Positions 16,366 to 22,757 of a stretch of 39,101 nucleotides of DNA are shown here, one piece after another. The stretch covers positions 1 through 39,101 of the forward strand of contig JAJCYJ010000801.1 in NCBI GenBank assembly GCA_029262975.1, read 5' to 3'. This DNA is from Saprospiraceae bacterium (GTDB taxonomy: Bacteria > Bacteroidota > Bacteroidia > Chitinophagales > Saprospiraceae). The notes beneath the pieces are model-generated. The model ran no database searches. It saw only the letters and a list, made by a program, of their open reading frames with translations, and had not been told where the DNA came from. The position numbers and the translations under genes are program-made. The stretch's first letter is position 1. Every line of letters begins with the position of its first letter.

Positions 16366-16687
16366 CCTTTAATTTTATATTATTAAATAACATTATTGCT
16401 AATCTATGGCATCCATCCAGCACAATGTATTTTTTTAAATCGTTACTCCATTCTAATTTTATCTTATCAATCTTATTTATGTCAAATGTTCTTTGTAATT
16501 TTTTAAATTTGATATATGAATGTTCTTTTTGGTTTTTTACCAAAATTCTATAATCTTTATAATCTTTAGTTATTAGCGATTTATGTTGTACAGAATCCTC
16601 TAATTTATAAACATAATGAGGATTAGAAAAACAAATGCTATTGTCTACTTTAATTAAATGCTTTACTAAAATATCCTTATAATCCAT
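16343..16687 (-). CDS. ParB/sulfiredoxin-fold small protein in the sugar island
   Basis: This 114-residue protein ends in KKYIVLDGCHRLAIMLFNNI (about 84-103), which matches the ParB/Srx-fold motif 'vlDGhHRl.a...'. The preceding residues NKIDKIKLEW fit the strand before that motif. Members of this fold act in DNA partition, but others are small-molecule kinases or CTPases. Proteins of this kind occur inside polysaccharide clusters beside methyltransferases, which is where this one lies. There is no DNA-binding domain attached. A metabolite- or sugar-kinase role is inference. It overlaps the genes on both sides by 11 and 23 bases. Confidence 0.6.
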   Translation of the reverse strand: MDYKDILVKHLIKVDNSICFSNPHYVYKLEDSVQHKSLITKDYKDYRILVKNQKEHSYIKFKKLQRTFDINKIDKIKLEWSNDLKKYIVLDGCHRLAIMLFNNIKLKDEYFGIN

Positions 16688-17333
16688 GTGATTTTAGTAA
16701 TCCTTTTATATCGTGTGTTTTTGTATTGAAATTGCTATTTTCGTGGATTCTGTGATGCACTAGTTCTTCATTTATGTTTTCAAAAGTACAACCTTTTTTA
16801 ATAAGTTTTAACCAAAAATCGTAATCTTCTATCCCGTCTAAATCTTCATTCCATCCTCCAACATCTATAGCATCTTTCTTATTAAACATAGCAGAAGTAT
16901 TAGCGATTTGATTAATTCCGTTCTTGGAATAATCTACTATATCTTGATGCTTTAAAAATAAAGTTGGACTACCTGTTATTTCTCCTAACTCATTGACGTA
17001 AAATATCTTAGAGCCAACTACCTCAACCATTACTTTAATCTGCTCCTGTAGTTTATTAGATAGCCAAATATCATCTCCATCTTGAATGCAAATCTTGTCT
17101 CCTTTAGTTTCCTTGAGAAGCTTATTCAAAGTCTTAGCCCTACCTTTTTCCTTATACTCAAATAGATTAATTCTATCGTCATTATAAGAGCATATAATCT
17201 CTTTACTTGAATCGGTAGATGCATTTAATCCTATCAATAATTCAAAATCTTTAAAACTTTGATTTAATACAGAATCAATAGCATCTTTTAAATAATTTTC
17301 TTCATTATGTATTGCCAATAAAATACTAATCAT
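16677..17333 (-). CDS. Family 2 glycosyltransferase
   Basis: A 218-residue GT2 enzyme that contains the full GT-A core: MISILLAIHNEENYLKDAID ('vsviip.yN.e..l..ai.S') at the N-terminus, ELLIGLNASTDSS, then KICIQDGDDIWLSNKL with the DxD-type DGDD near residue 85-89. GGWNEDLDGIEDYDFWLKL near 158-176 holds the ED/Y motif with the likely catalytic base. The C-terminus LVHHRIHENSN is the usual 'yr.h..s.s' end. It begins four bases after the GT6 gene. The sugar transferred is unknown. Confidence 0.9.
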   Translation of the reverse strand: MISILLAIHNEENYLKDAIDSVLNQSFKDFELLIGLNASTDSSKEIICSYNDDRINLFEYKEKGRAKTLNKLLKETKGDKICIQDGDDIWLSNKLQEQIKVMVEVVGSKIFYVNELGEITGSPTLFLKHQDIVDYSKNGINQIANTSAMFNKKDAIDVGGWNEDLDGIEDYDFWLKLIKKGCTFENINEELVHHRIHENSNFNTKTHDIKGLLKSHGL

Positions 17334-17336
17334 AAT

Positions 17337-17987
17337 TTATCCTCTTATTTCCTTATGATTTTTATCTAATGCGATTAATTTTGAATTATTGTTTTGATCT
17401 TTTTCTGGCGTGCAATAATCCCTATTTAAAATCAAGCTCGGCTTAACTTCTGTTAGGTATTTATTATAGTGCGTTTCATCGTGCCATCTAGCTATTATTC
17501 CTCTATCTAAATCCTTATCGATATTATCTGCTATCTCTTGGCTCATTTTCAAAAATGACTTACTTGTACCACCCTGAAAACCTCCACAACAATAAGTCTC
17601 AATATCCTCTGAATAAGCCGTAGATTCTTTATTTAGTTCAAAGGTGTTTTTGAAATTCCTAGACCCTGAATAAGGGTGGATGCAAGCCGTTAATCCATCG
17701 CCTAATATTTCACTTCCCACATCTTTACAAAATAACATGTCTACGTCAGAATAGAAAATATAATCAAAGGTTTTTAATATGTCTTTTTGCTTATTAAATT
17801 GGTGATACCTCATTAATGTTGGGTATGGAAATGGTTTATGTTTCATATAAAAAGTACAATCCTTGTCTCCAAAAGTAAATATGGTTATTTTATGACTTTT
17901 TAAAAAGAATTTAACAATAGAATCTATTAATGGTTTTAAAAACACATTATATTTTCCTGTTGCTATGACAGCCATCGCTATATTCAT
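17337..17987 (-). CDS. GT6 glycosyltransferase (ABO / alpha-1,3-galactosyltransferase-like)
   Basis: This 216-residue enzyme belongs to CAZy family GT6, which includes the human A and B transferases and alpha-1,3-GalT. Family motifs in order are PYPTLMRYHQF at 54-64 (vertebrate 'PWPTLMRF'), FYSDVDMLF at 79-87 with the Asp-Val-Asp metal motif at 81-83, HPYSGSR at 104-110, YCCGGFQGGT at 132-141 (vertebrate 'Y..AAFFGGT') and WHDETHYNKYL at 168-178. In the last, E171 corresponds to the catalytic Glu of vertebrate enzymes ('HDESHLNKY'). It lacks the vertebrate membrane anchor and stem. GT6 enzymes add Gal or GalNAc alpha-1,3 to a galactose that often carries alpha-1,2-fucose. A GT11 fucosyltransferase gene is encoded one microgene upstream. 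Donor specificity cannot be read from sequence. Confidence 0.9.
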   Translation of the reverse strand: MNIAMAVIATGKYNVFLKPLIDSIVKFFLKSHKITIFTFGDKDCTFYMKHKPFPYPTLMRYHQFNKQKDILKTFDYIFYSDVDMLFCKDVGSEILGDGLTACIHPYSGSRNFKNTFELNKESTAYSEDIETYCCGGFQGGTSKSFLKMSQEIADNIDKDLDRGIIARWHDETHYNKYLTEVKPSLILNRDYCTPEKDQNNNSKLIALDKNHKEIRG

Positions 17988-18175
17988 TTTATTAATCTTG
18001 TTATTGCTCTATGAGGTGATTGCCATTGTCTATTGTCGTTATGACATTTACCAAAATATTTAACAATCTCAGAAGTAAATTCATCTCCCTTATAATGCAC
18101 CACCTTTTCAATAGTCATTATTTTTAAACCAATATCTGTCTTAAATTCAATCTTATCACCTACCTCGTACTTCAT
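17984..18175 (-). CDS. Small protein between GT6 and GT11 genes (63 aa)
   Basis: The start is placed at the ATG at 18175 (MKYEVGDKIEFKTDIG), because it overlaps the GT11 stop in an ATGA junction. A start four codons earlier is possible. The peptide KYEVGDKIEFKTDIGLKIMTIEKV... reads as a small beta barrel of SH3/KOW-like character, where 'vGD.V......' is the usual opening, and has single Cys and Trp residues. No family is assigned. It also overlaps the GT6 start by four bases, so GT11, this gene and GT6 are translationally coupled. It may be a small partner protein or an unrelated passenger gene. Confidence 0.6.
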   Translation of the reverse strand: MKYEVGDKIEFKTDIGLKIMTIEKVVHYKGDEFTSEIVKYFGKCHNDNRQWQSPHRAITRLIK

Positions 18176-18822
18176 AATACGATCCATTCAGCACAATACA
18201 AATCGCTAACATTAACATCCGATTTGCTTCCTGCAAACCATAATTTAGGGGCTATCACAACTTTGTTAGGGTTTTGATTCAGCCAAGCAGCCCACCAACT
18301 GAATGAACTATTACTTATAATATTATGCTCACATCTGCTCATTAATTCCATATCTTCCAGTTCATTTCCCTCTGCTATTTCAAAGGGGAAATGCTCTCCA
18401 CACCAAGTTCTGTCATCTGTAAATATTAAAAAATCTCTGTCTTTATATCCTACGTTTTTGAATCTTTGTATTGCTTCATTTAAATACTCTAAAGTTACTA
18501 CTGGATGACATTCTATATTAACATAATCACCTCGTCTTACATGTATAGACACTTTATCGATTGGCTCTGAGTTGAAGTTAAAATACTCCAATATCTCTCC
18601 TCTACAGTGGCTAAAATATTTTTCTGATTGAAAATATCCACTTAAGCAAATGTTGTCAAAATAGGGGACCTCTTTGTATTCAAAACAAGGCTCTTTATAT
18701 ATTGGATAATTCAAGTCTTGCTTAAAATTATAATCCATTCCATTCTTAATTGCGTAACCAATCACAGTTGCTTTTTGAAACATGTTATTTCCGAGCCTCC
18801 CTACAAATTTAATGCTTACCAT
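18172..18822 (-). CDS. GT11 alpha-1,2-fucosyltransferase-like enzyme
   Basis: This 216-residue protein shows the GT11 signatures in order: GRLGNNMFQ at 8-16 (binding loop, normally 'GrlGNqmfq'), GYFQSEKYF at 62-70, SIHVRRGDYVN at 92-102 (the HxRRGDY donor-binding motif), FLIFTDDRTW at 131-140 (the 'fiFSdD..W' block) and SNSSFSWWAAWLNQNPNKVV at 170-189 ('SNStFSWWgAwLn.n..k.vi.P'). These enzymes use GDP-fucose and attach fucose alpha-1,2 to galactose, as in H antigen. At 216 residues it is shorter than typical bacterial GT11 enzymes (about 280-300), with the missing length between motifs 1 and 3, but no motif is broken. The gene overlaps GT25 by 14 bases. Confidence 0.93.
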   Translation of the reverse strand: MVSIKFVGRLGNNMFQKATVIGYAIKNGMDYNFKQDLNYPIYKEPCFEYKEVPYFDNICLSGYFQSEKYFSHCRGEILEYFNFNSEPIDKVSIHVRRGDYVNIECHPVVTLEYLNEAIQRFKNVGYKDRDFLIFTDDRTWCGEHFPFEIAEGNELEDMELMSRCEHNIISNSSFSWWAAWLNQNPNKVVIAPKLWFAGSKSDVNVSDLYCAEWIVL

Positions 18823-19414
18823 ATCTTAAGTGTTTGTTATCAGTTTCGATATTTACCAAGTCACTGTAACCTTTTTTTTGCCAGGACAATTCAGGATAAG
18901 CAATAAAGCAATTATTGTTTTTTTGGTATTCAGTTAAGAGGACATCTACTTTAAATGCACGTTTTTCTAAATGATTTATTAACCCATCTATTGCATTCTT
19001 ATTAACCATATATGATTGTGTACATAACACATTTTTAGCTTTCTTAAGATGGGTAGAATAGTCTTCAATTGCATTTTTCCAAAGCAATGAACCGCCTAAA
19101 AATAAAATGTGCCAATCTCTGGGTAGTTCATTGAAGCTTTCGTTAAATCTTTTTATCAGATCAAAATCAAAAACGCAATCATCTTCCAATATTAATCCAT
19201 TTTCACCACTTTTCTGTATGAGTTTTAATGCTCTTAAGTGGCTTGCATAACACCCCATAGCGCCCTGCATAATTCCTGTATGTTCTGGAAAGTCTGTTTT
19301 ACCATCGGAAGCCTGAACTAAAATCATCTCCATCTCAAATTTTTTACATTCTTTAGTGATATGCTTGAGTCTATCAGGTCTTCTCTTAAGATTAATTACG
19401 TATGCTTTATTCAT
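18809..19414 (-). CDS. GT25 glycosyltransferase (LPS-type)
   Basis: A 201-residue family 25 enzyme. The N-terminal motif MNKAYVINLKRRPDRLKHIT is nearly the textbook GT25 opening ('..v.vInl....R...'). ASDGKTDFP follows near residue 35, and GAMGCYASHLRALKLIQKS near 51-69 is the 'lg.GeiGc..SH...w' block. ENGLILEDDCVFD near 71-83 carries the acidic EDD metal motif. GT25 enzymes add galactose or other hexoses to lipooligosaccharide in bacteria. The gene overlaps its two neighbours by 8 and 14 bases. The C-terminus is slightly short for the family, but the core is complete. Confidence 0.92.
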   Translation of the reverse strand: MNKAYVINLKRRPDRLKHITKECKKFEMEMILVQASDGKTDFPEHTGIMQGAMGCYASHLRALKLIQKSGENGLILEDDCVFDFDLIKRFNESFNELPRDWHILFLGGSLLWKNAIEDYSTHLKKAKNVLCTQSYMVNKNAIDGLINHLEKRAFKVDVLLTEYQKNNNCFIAYPELSWQKKGYSDLVNIETDNKHLRYGKH

Positions 19415-20036
19415 AATGGTTCATTTTTGAGATTCCTTTTCTATGTATTACTAAACTTTCTATCGAGTGATACTGATTTAATCCTTTAGCATATAATTGC
19501 CTTGATATTTGTGCTCCAACTCCACTACTTAATTTATGATTTTCATCCCACCTATCTTTTGCAATTGGCTTTATATTCACTTCTTTAAAAAATTCACTAG
19601 TACAAATAAAACATAAATCTGACCACTGTGTTAAAATAACATTCCCTTTTATAAGAGGGTCAATTCCCGTCCAGCATTGTTTTTTTATCCTAACATCAGA
19701 AAGCAAAGATAAGCATATCTTTTTTTCATCTTTAATTTTCTGAAATAATTTTATAGATTTATTTACAAAGTCACAACAAAGTTCGACATCGTCTGGAATG
19801 AAAATAAAATAATCGTAATCTTCTGATTTTAGCTGTCTAAAAATTTGTCTATACTTAATCCATGCCTGTTTTTTTCCATAGTTTTTATGAAATTTATAAA
19901 AATAAAATTCACCTTCTATGTTAAAATTTGAGTTATCATCCCATACAATTATGTCTTCGCCTTTTAATTCCTCTAAGAGATTCAGCAATAGTTCTCTTCT
20001 ATCATAGGATGTTATGTTAATTAGAACTTTAGCCAT
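19407..20036 (-). CDS. Glycosyltransferase, GT-A fold (209 aa)
   Basis: The first gene of the sugar island. It opens with KVLINITSYDRRELLLNLLE, the first strand and helix of a GT-A enzyme, followed by DIIVWDDNSNF (nucleotide-binding 'v.Ddgs' block, about 29-39) and YDYFIFIPDDVELC (about 75-88), where PDD is the DxD-type metal motif. A Cys/Trp-containing acceptor region WTGIDPLIKGNVILTQWSD follows, and the C-terminal RWDENHKLSSGVGAQISRQ resembles a catalytic-base helix. It overlaps the GT25 gene by eight bases and begins seven bases within the truncated YopX-like gene. The donor and linkage are unknown. Confidence 0.8.
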   Translation of the reverse strand: MAKVLINITSYDRRELLLNLLEELKGEDIIVWDDNSNFNIEGEFYFYKFHKNYGKKQAWIKYRQIFRQLKSEDYDYFIFIPDDVELCCDFVNKSIKLFQKIKDEKKICLSLLSDVRIKKQCWTGIDPLIKGNVILTQWSDLCFICTSEFFKEVNIKPIAKDRWDENHKLSSGVGAQISRQLYAKGLNQYHSIESLVIHRKGISKMNHYE

Positions 20037-20250
20037 TTTTATTAATCACATTTATCTGTTCTTGTAATCCTGTGTATTGCATTATAGTACAGTCATCAAT
20101 CTCTAATGATGGTCTTGGGTTGTCATTAGTATTCCAATTTTCATTTCCAACAAAACGTTCTTCGTCAGAGTTTTTTAGGATATCGTGTAAATCAGCGTAT
20201 GCCATTCTACTTCCATCCCACGCTCTAAACTTTATTTCTCTCTTTTTCAT
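20029..20250 (-). CDS. YopX-like protein, C-terminally truncated
   Basis: The start is the ATG at 20250 (MKKREIKFRAWDGSRM). The REIKFRAWDG opening and the later TIMQYTGLQ block (about 57-65) are the two best-known landmarks of phage YopX proteins. Normal YopX proteins run on to about 130-150 residues, with 'TGLkDknGk.IyEGDi' and a beta-rich end. Here translation ends after TGLQEQINVINKNG, at 73 residues, and the sugar island starts immediately. The gene looks cut by insertion of that island. YopX function is unknown, and the stub may be non-functional. Confidence 0.75.
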   Translation of the reverse strand: MKKREIKFRAWDGSRMAYADLHDILKNSDEERFVGNENWNTNDNPRPSLEIDDCTIMQYTGLQEQINVINKNG

Positions 20251-20276
20251 AGTATTTGTTTTAATGCTATTGGGGT

Positions 20277-20468
20277 TTAAACTTGAAATGGTGGTTGTAT
20301 TCCTTTTCCACACATCCACCCCCAATACATTGCTACATATAAATGTTTAGTAGCCTCATCTGTAAATACATTGGGTTTTTTAAATGTTTTATCGTAAATA
20401 TCAAATTCATTATTGAATGTTAAATCTTTTTTAGCAATATCAAATAGCTGTTTAATTTTTGGACTCAT
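20277..20468 (-). CDS. Hypothetical 63-aa protein
   Basis: Not recognised. The peptide has an N-terminal helix (MSPKIKQLFDIAKKDLTF), a middle with repeated Phe/Lys/Asp, and an aromatic C-terminus that contains ATKHLYVAMYWGWMCGKG, a phrase seen at the end of small phage early proteins of the 'W.lW.aa' type. No cysteine pair or membrane span is evident. It is separated from the YopX-like gene by 26 bases and belongs to the leftward early series. Confidence 0.55.
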   Translation of the reverse strand: MSPKIKQLFDIAKKDLTFNNEFDIYDKTFKKPNVFTDEATKHLYVAMYWGWMCGKGIQPPFQV

Positions 20469-20527
20469 AATCTAATTTTTAAGTTTAATAGTTTCATGAC
20501 AGCACTTAAACAACATTGTTCATACTT

Positions 20528-20562
20528 CGCAACGACACTTATGTTTTGTTTAGTTGCGTGTC
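20528..20562 (-). repeat. Short complementary segments in a 100-bp gap
   Basis: The only long gap between early genes here (20469-20569) holds, on the minus strand, GACACGCAAC followed 14 bases later by GTGTCGTTGCG. GACAC can pair with GTGTC, and CGCAAC with GTTGCG, but the interleaved order means only one stem would normally form at a time. No open frame is credible in the gap. It could be a leader for the 63-aa gene or a chance match. Confidence 0.3.
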
Positions 20563-20569
20563 TATAATA

Positions 20570-20830
20570 CTACTTTAGTGGTAAATTCAACCAATTAGCA
20601 TTAGACCAAGTAACTTCTTCATCTATTCGTTTACTACCATAGTGTGGTATTTGTTCCATAGTATCGTAATCTATTGGTATTCCGTTACAATCTTCGTGCG
20701 CAAAAACTTGGCTTAAATCTCGCATATCAAATTCTTGTCCGCAATTACCACAATTGTTTTTGTGTTTTTTGTCTAATAGTTCTGTAAGTTTTTCAATAGA
20801 TTCACTCATTAAATTTTCAATTGGTTTCAT
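20570..20830 (-). CDS. Small zinc-finger-like protein (86 aa)
   Basis: An 86-residue protein with a helix (SESIEKLTELLDKKHKNN), then NCGNCGQEF (CxxC, about 26-31) and later AHEDC (His and Cys, about 44-48), which together could bind one zinc ion. The second half is acidic with several Trp and Pro residues (EEVTWSNANWLNLPLK). No family is recognised. It overlaps the upstream 121-aa gene by an ATGA junction, which supports coupled expression. A nucleic-acid-binding role is possible from the zinc knuckle only. Confidence 0.6.
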   Translation of the reverse strand: MKPIENLMSESIEKLTELLDKKHKNNCGNCGQEFDMRDLSQVFAHEDCNGIPIDYDTMEQIPHYGSKRIDEEVTWSNANWLNLPLK

Positions 20831-21192
20831 AGCTTTAATATTTTTAAAAGATTTTGTTTCATATTGTTTTTGCCAGTAATTAATTTGCCAATATCCTGAA
20901 TCTGTAAGAGGGCATTATTTGCTTTACCAATTCTTTTTTTATGTTCTTCGATTTCCATTAAATAATTATCTTGCATTTTAGTGATATATTGAATAAGATC
21001 ATTAAAATCTTTCTCCGTTGAATTATCAAGCAGTAAATTCTTCTTTAATATTTCAGATAAATCATCCTCCTCCCTTGTATATTCTGATAGATTATTTCTA
21101 ATCCAAAAACCCTCATGCCCATCGAAAAAATATTTAATTGAATAAGGAATTTTTGTGAACTCTAATGGTGTAATATATTTTATTGTTTTCAT
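20827..21192 (-). CDS. Hypothetical early protein (121 aa)
   Basis: Not recognised. The N-terminal 30 residues (ITPLEFTKIPYSIKYFFDGH) look globular, with aromatic residues. Residues 40-95 form a long charged helix or coiled coil (DDLSEILKKNLLLDNSTEKD and NYLMEIEEHKKRIGKANNAL). No membrane span, signal or cysteine is present. Encoded between the VRR-NUC gene and the small zinc protein gene, it sits in a run of early genes; no function can be proposed. Confidence 0.6.
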   Translation of the reverse strand: MKTIKYITPLEFTKIPYSIKYFFDGHEGFWIRNNLSEYTREEDDLSEILKKNLLLDNSTEKDFNDLIQYITKMQDNYLMEIEEHKKRIGKANNALLQIQDIGKLITGKNNMKQNLLKILKL

Positions 21193-21249
21193 AATTATTT
21201 GTTTTTAAATTTTATTAGTTAATTCCTATTCTTTAATTTATATCTGTGT

Positions 21250-21615
21250 TTACTTTAATTTTAAATAACAATCTATTTCATCCATTACCTTATCCAATGA
21301 CCAACTTACTAATGTTTTGTAATTATTCATTTTAAGCCTCTCTAAGAACTTTTTTTGATTTTCTGAGGGTTTATTATACCCAACCTTTAATTCGATGAAT
21401 AAGCCACCCCATTTGCCTTTAGGTTCTAAAATTACAATATCTGGAACACCGCTTTTCACTCCTAACGATTTTCTCTTCTTTAAATAACTCACATTTGTAC
21501 GAATCTCATTTGGTGGATGGAACCATAAAACACCCAAAGAATCTAAATAACAGGCAACGGTCTTTTGGAAGTTCTCTTCTTTGCCGATATATTTATTTTG
21601 TTTTAGTTTTTTCAT
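21250..21615 (-). CDS. VRR-NUC domain endonuclease
   Basis: A 121-residue VRR-NUC (Holliday-junction-resolvase-like) nuclease. The fold markers are NFQKTVACYLDSLGVLWFHP at the N-terminus, then SGVPDIVILEP at about 55-65 with the active-site Asp59, GGLFIELKVGYNKPSENQ at about 70-87 with Glu75-x-Lys77 as the PD-(D/E)xK pair and Gln87 following, and a terminal helix VMDEIDCYLKLK. Phage versions of this family resolve branched DNA or trim replication intermediates. It overlaps the upstream 79-aa gene by four bases and is typical for the replication/recombination region of a siphovirus. Confidence 0.9.
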   Translation of the reverse strand: MKKLKQNKYIGKEENFQKTVACYLDSLGVLWFHPPNEIRTNVSYLKKRKSLGVKSGVPDIVILEPKGKWGGLFIELKVGYNKPSENQKKFLERLKMNNYKTLVSWSLDKVMDEIDCYLKLK

Positions 21616-21851
21616 TGGTATTTCTTAATTTCTTTTAGTACTTCGTTATCATAGTCTGAATCTATTCCGTGATTTTTAAGTTTTTTAATTATGCCTTCCT
21701 GAAAAGTAATTGCACAACCTTTAGATGTATAATTAAATATTTCTTCTGAAGTAATTGTTTCTTCTACAATTATGGTTTTAAATTTTCTAATTATTTTACT
21801 TGCTCTTTCTATTGGAGTAAAATCATATTTCGGTGTACTTTTCCAACTCAT
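21612..21851 (-). CDS. Hypothetical early protein (79 aa)
   Basis: Not recognised. The N-terminus MSWKSTPKYDFTPIERASKI is followed by a basic helix and a beta-like segment TIIVEETITSEEIFNYTSKG, and the C-terminus is an Ile/Lys-rich helix (NEVLKEIKKYQ). It overlaps the VRR-NUC start (ATGA) and starts one base after the upstream 226-aa gene, so all three are one expression unit. A nuclease accessory or DNA-repair role is possible from position only. Confidence 0.6.
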   Translation of the reverse strand: MSWKSTPKYDFTPIERASKIIRKFKTIIVEETITSEEIFNYTSKGCAITFQEGIIKKLKNHGIDSDYDNEVLKEIKKYQ

Positions 21852-21852
21852 C

Positions 21853-22533
21853 TTAATTCAATTTATTTTTATTTAATTTAAACCAATCCACAACTTCTAG
21901 TTTATAAAAGCAGGGTGGGATTTTACTATCATTTCTTTTTTTATTTAATGACATCCCAAATGCTTTTTTAGGATTCTTTTGTTCTAATACCTCAGCCCTT
22001 TCAGCTTCAGCGATTCTGTCTTTTAATTCTACTCCCATTTTTTCATTTAACATCCTTTCACTCAACATATAGTCGTAGATGTCTTTAAAACTTGCTATTA
22101 ATATTTCAGGGAATTGACCGCTAGAACCATTTTTTTTGCTAGATTCTAAAAATACCTTATCTCTCAGCCATTCAAAATGCTTTTTCTTTTCCCACATTTC
22201 CCATTGTTTATTATTTTCAGGCTCAGGAAGTTTAAAAGTATCTAATTTTCTTTTATTGATTTTAAAGCGTCTGTACGCACCAAAAACATTTGCTACATAC
22301 ATAGTATTAAAATTCTGATAAGTGTTTAGATTTACGTCTAATTTTCCATTTGCACCCAATTCAAAAGCCTCTCTAAAGTTTCCTACTGAAATATTTTTGT
22401 GATTTAATTCGATGTTATTAATTATGATGTGTAAAGAATGCTTATCAAAGTTTTTAGGATTAAACCCGACCAACTCCATACCATAAAAAAGAGCTTTTTT
22501 AATTGGACTTACTTGTTTTTCTATTTCATTCAT
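21853..22533 (-). CDS. Replication-region protein of unknown family (226 aa)
   Basis: The protein resembles phage proteins of Bacteroidota encoded beside replication genes, whose recurrent phrase is 'f..lt..Ei..AFela..gk......y.....l...yi..vl..yr'. Here it appears as ISVGNFREAFELGANGKLDV (about 52-71) and NTMYVANVFGAYRRFKINKR (about 76-95). It then becomes charged and helical, with a Pro- and Trp-rich C-terminus near PPCFYKLEVVDWFKLN. No Walker motif is present. A helicase-loader or primosome role is a guess from position between HTH and nuclease genes. Confidence 0.6.
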   Translation of the reverse strand: MNEIEKQVSPIKKALFYGMELVGFNPKNFDKHSLHIIINNIELNHKNISVGNFREAFELGANGKLDVNLNTYQNFNTMYVANVFGAYRRFKINKRKLDTFKLPEPENNKQWEMWEKKKHFEWLRDKVFLESSKKNGSSGQFPEILIASFKDIYDYMLSERMLNEKMGVELKDRIAEAERAEVLEQKNPKKAFGMSLNKKRNDSKIPPCFYKLEVVDWFKLNKNKLN

Positions 22534-22549
22534 AATATCAGTTATTTAG

Positions 22550-22720
22550 TTAGAGTGTTAAATTCTCTTTAATGTATTCTTGGAGCTTTTCCGCCCACTT
22601 TTTTGGCAATCCTTGCTTTCCTTGAATAGCTTTCTGAAGTGTTGAATTAGGACATCCTATTGCTTTTTCTAAGCCACTTATTGATAGAACTTCTTTGTTT
22701 TTTATTAGCCAATTGGTCAT
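22550..22720 (-). CDS. Small HTH-like protein with strong ribosome binding site (56 aa)
   Basis: A 56-residue protein (MTNWLIKNKEVLSISGLEKA, continuing CPNSTLQKAIQGKQGLPKKW and EYIKENL). The pattern helix-turn-helix then a basic helix, with 'slegLekaiGcpnsTLqkaiqGk..lp..w' spacing, is that of small XRE-type repressor-like proteins. It follows a textbook Shine-Dalgarno, AAAGGAGGTATTAATT before ATG, rare in this AT-rich Bacteroidota-type genome, which mostly has A-rich leaders. It lies between the DUF3850-like gene and the 226-aa replication gene. A regulator of the early genes is the best guess. Confidence 0.7.
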   Translation of the reverse strand: MTNWLIKNKEVLSISGLEKAIGCPNSTLQKAIQGKQGLPKKWAEKLQEYIKENLTL

Positions 22721-22757
22721 AATTAATACCTCCTTTACTTGATTAATTTTGTGTGTG

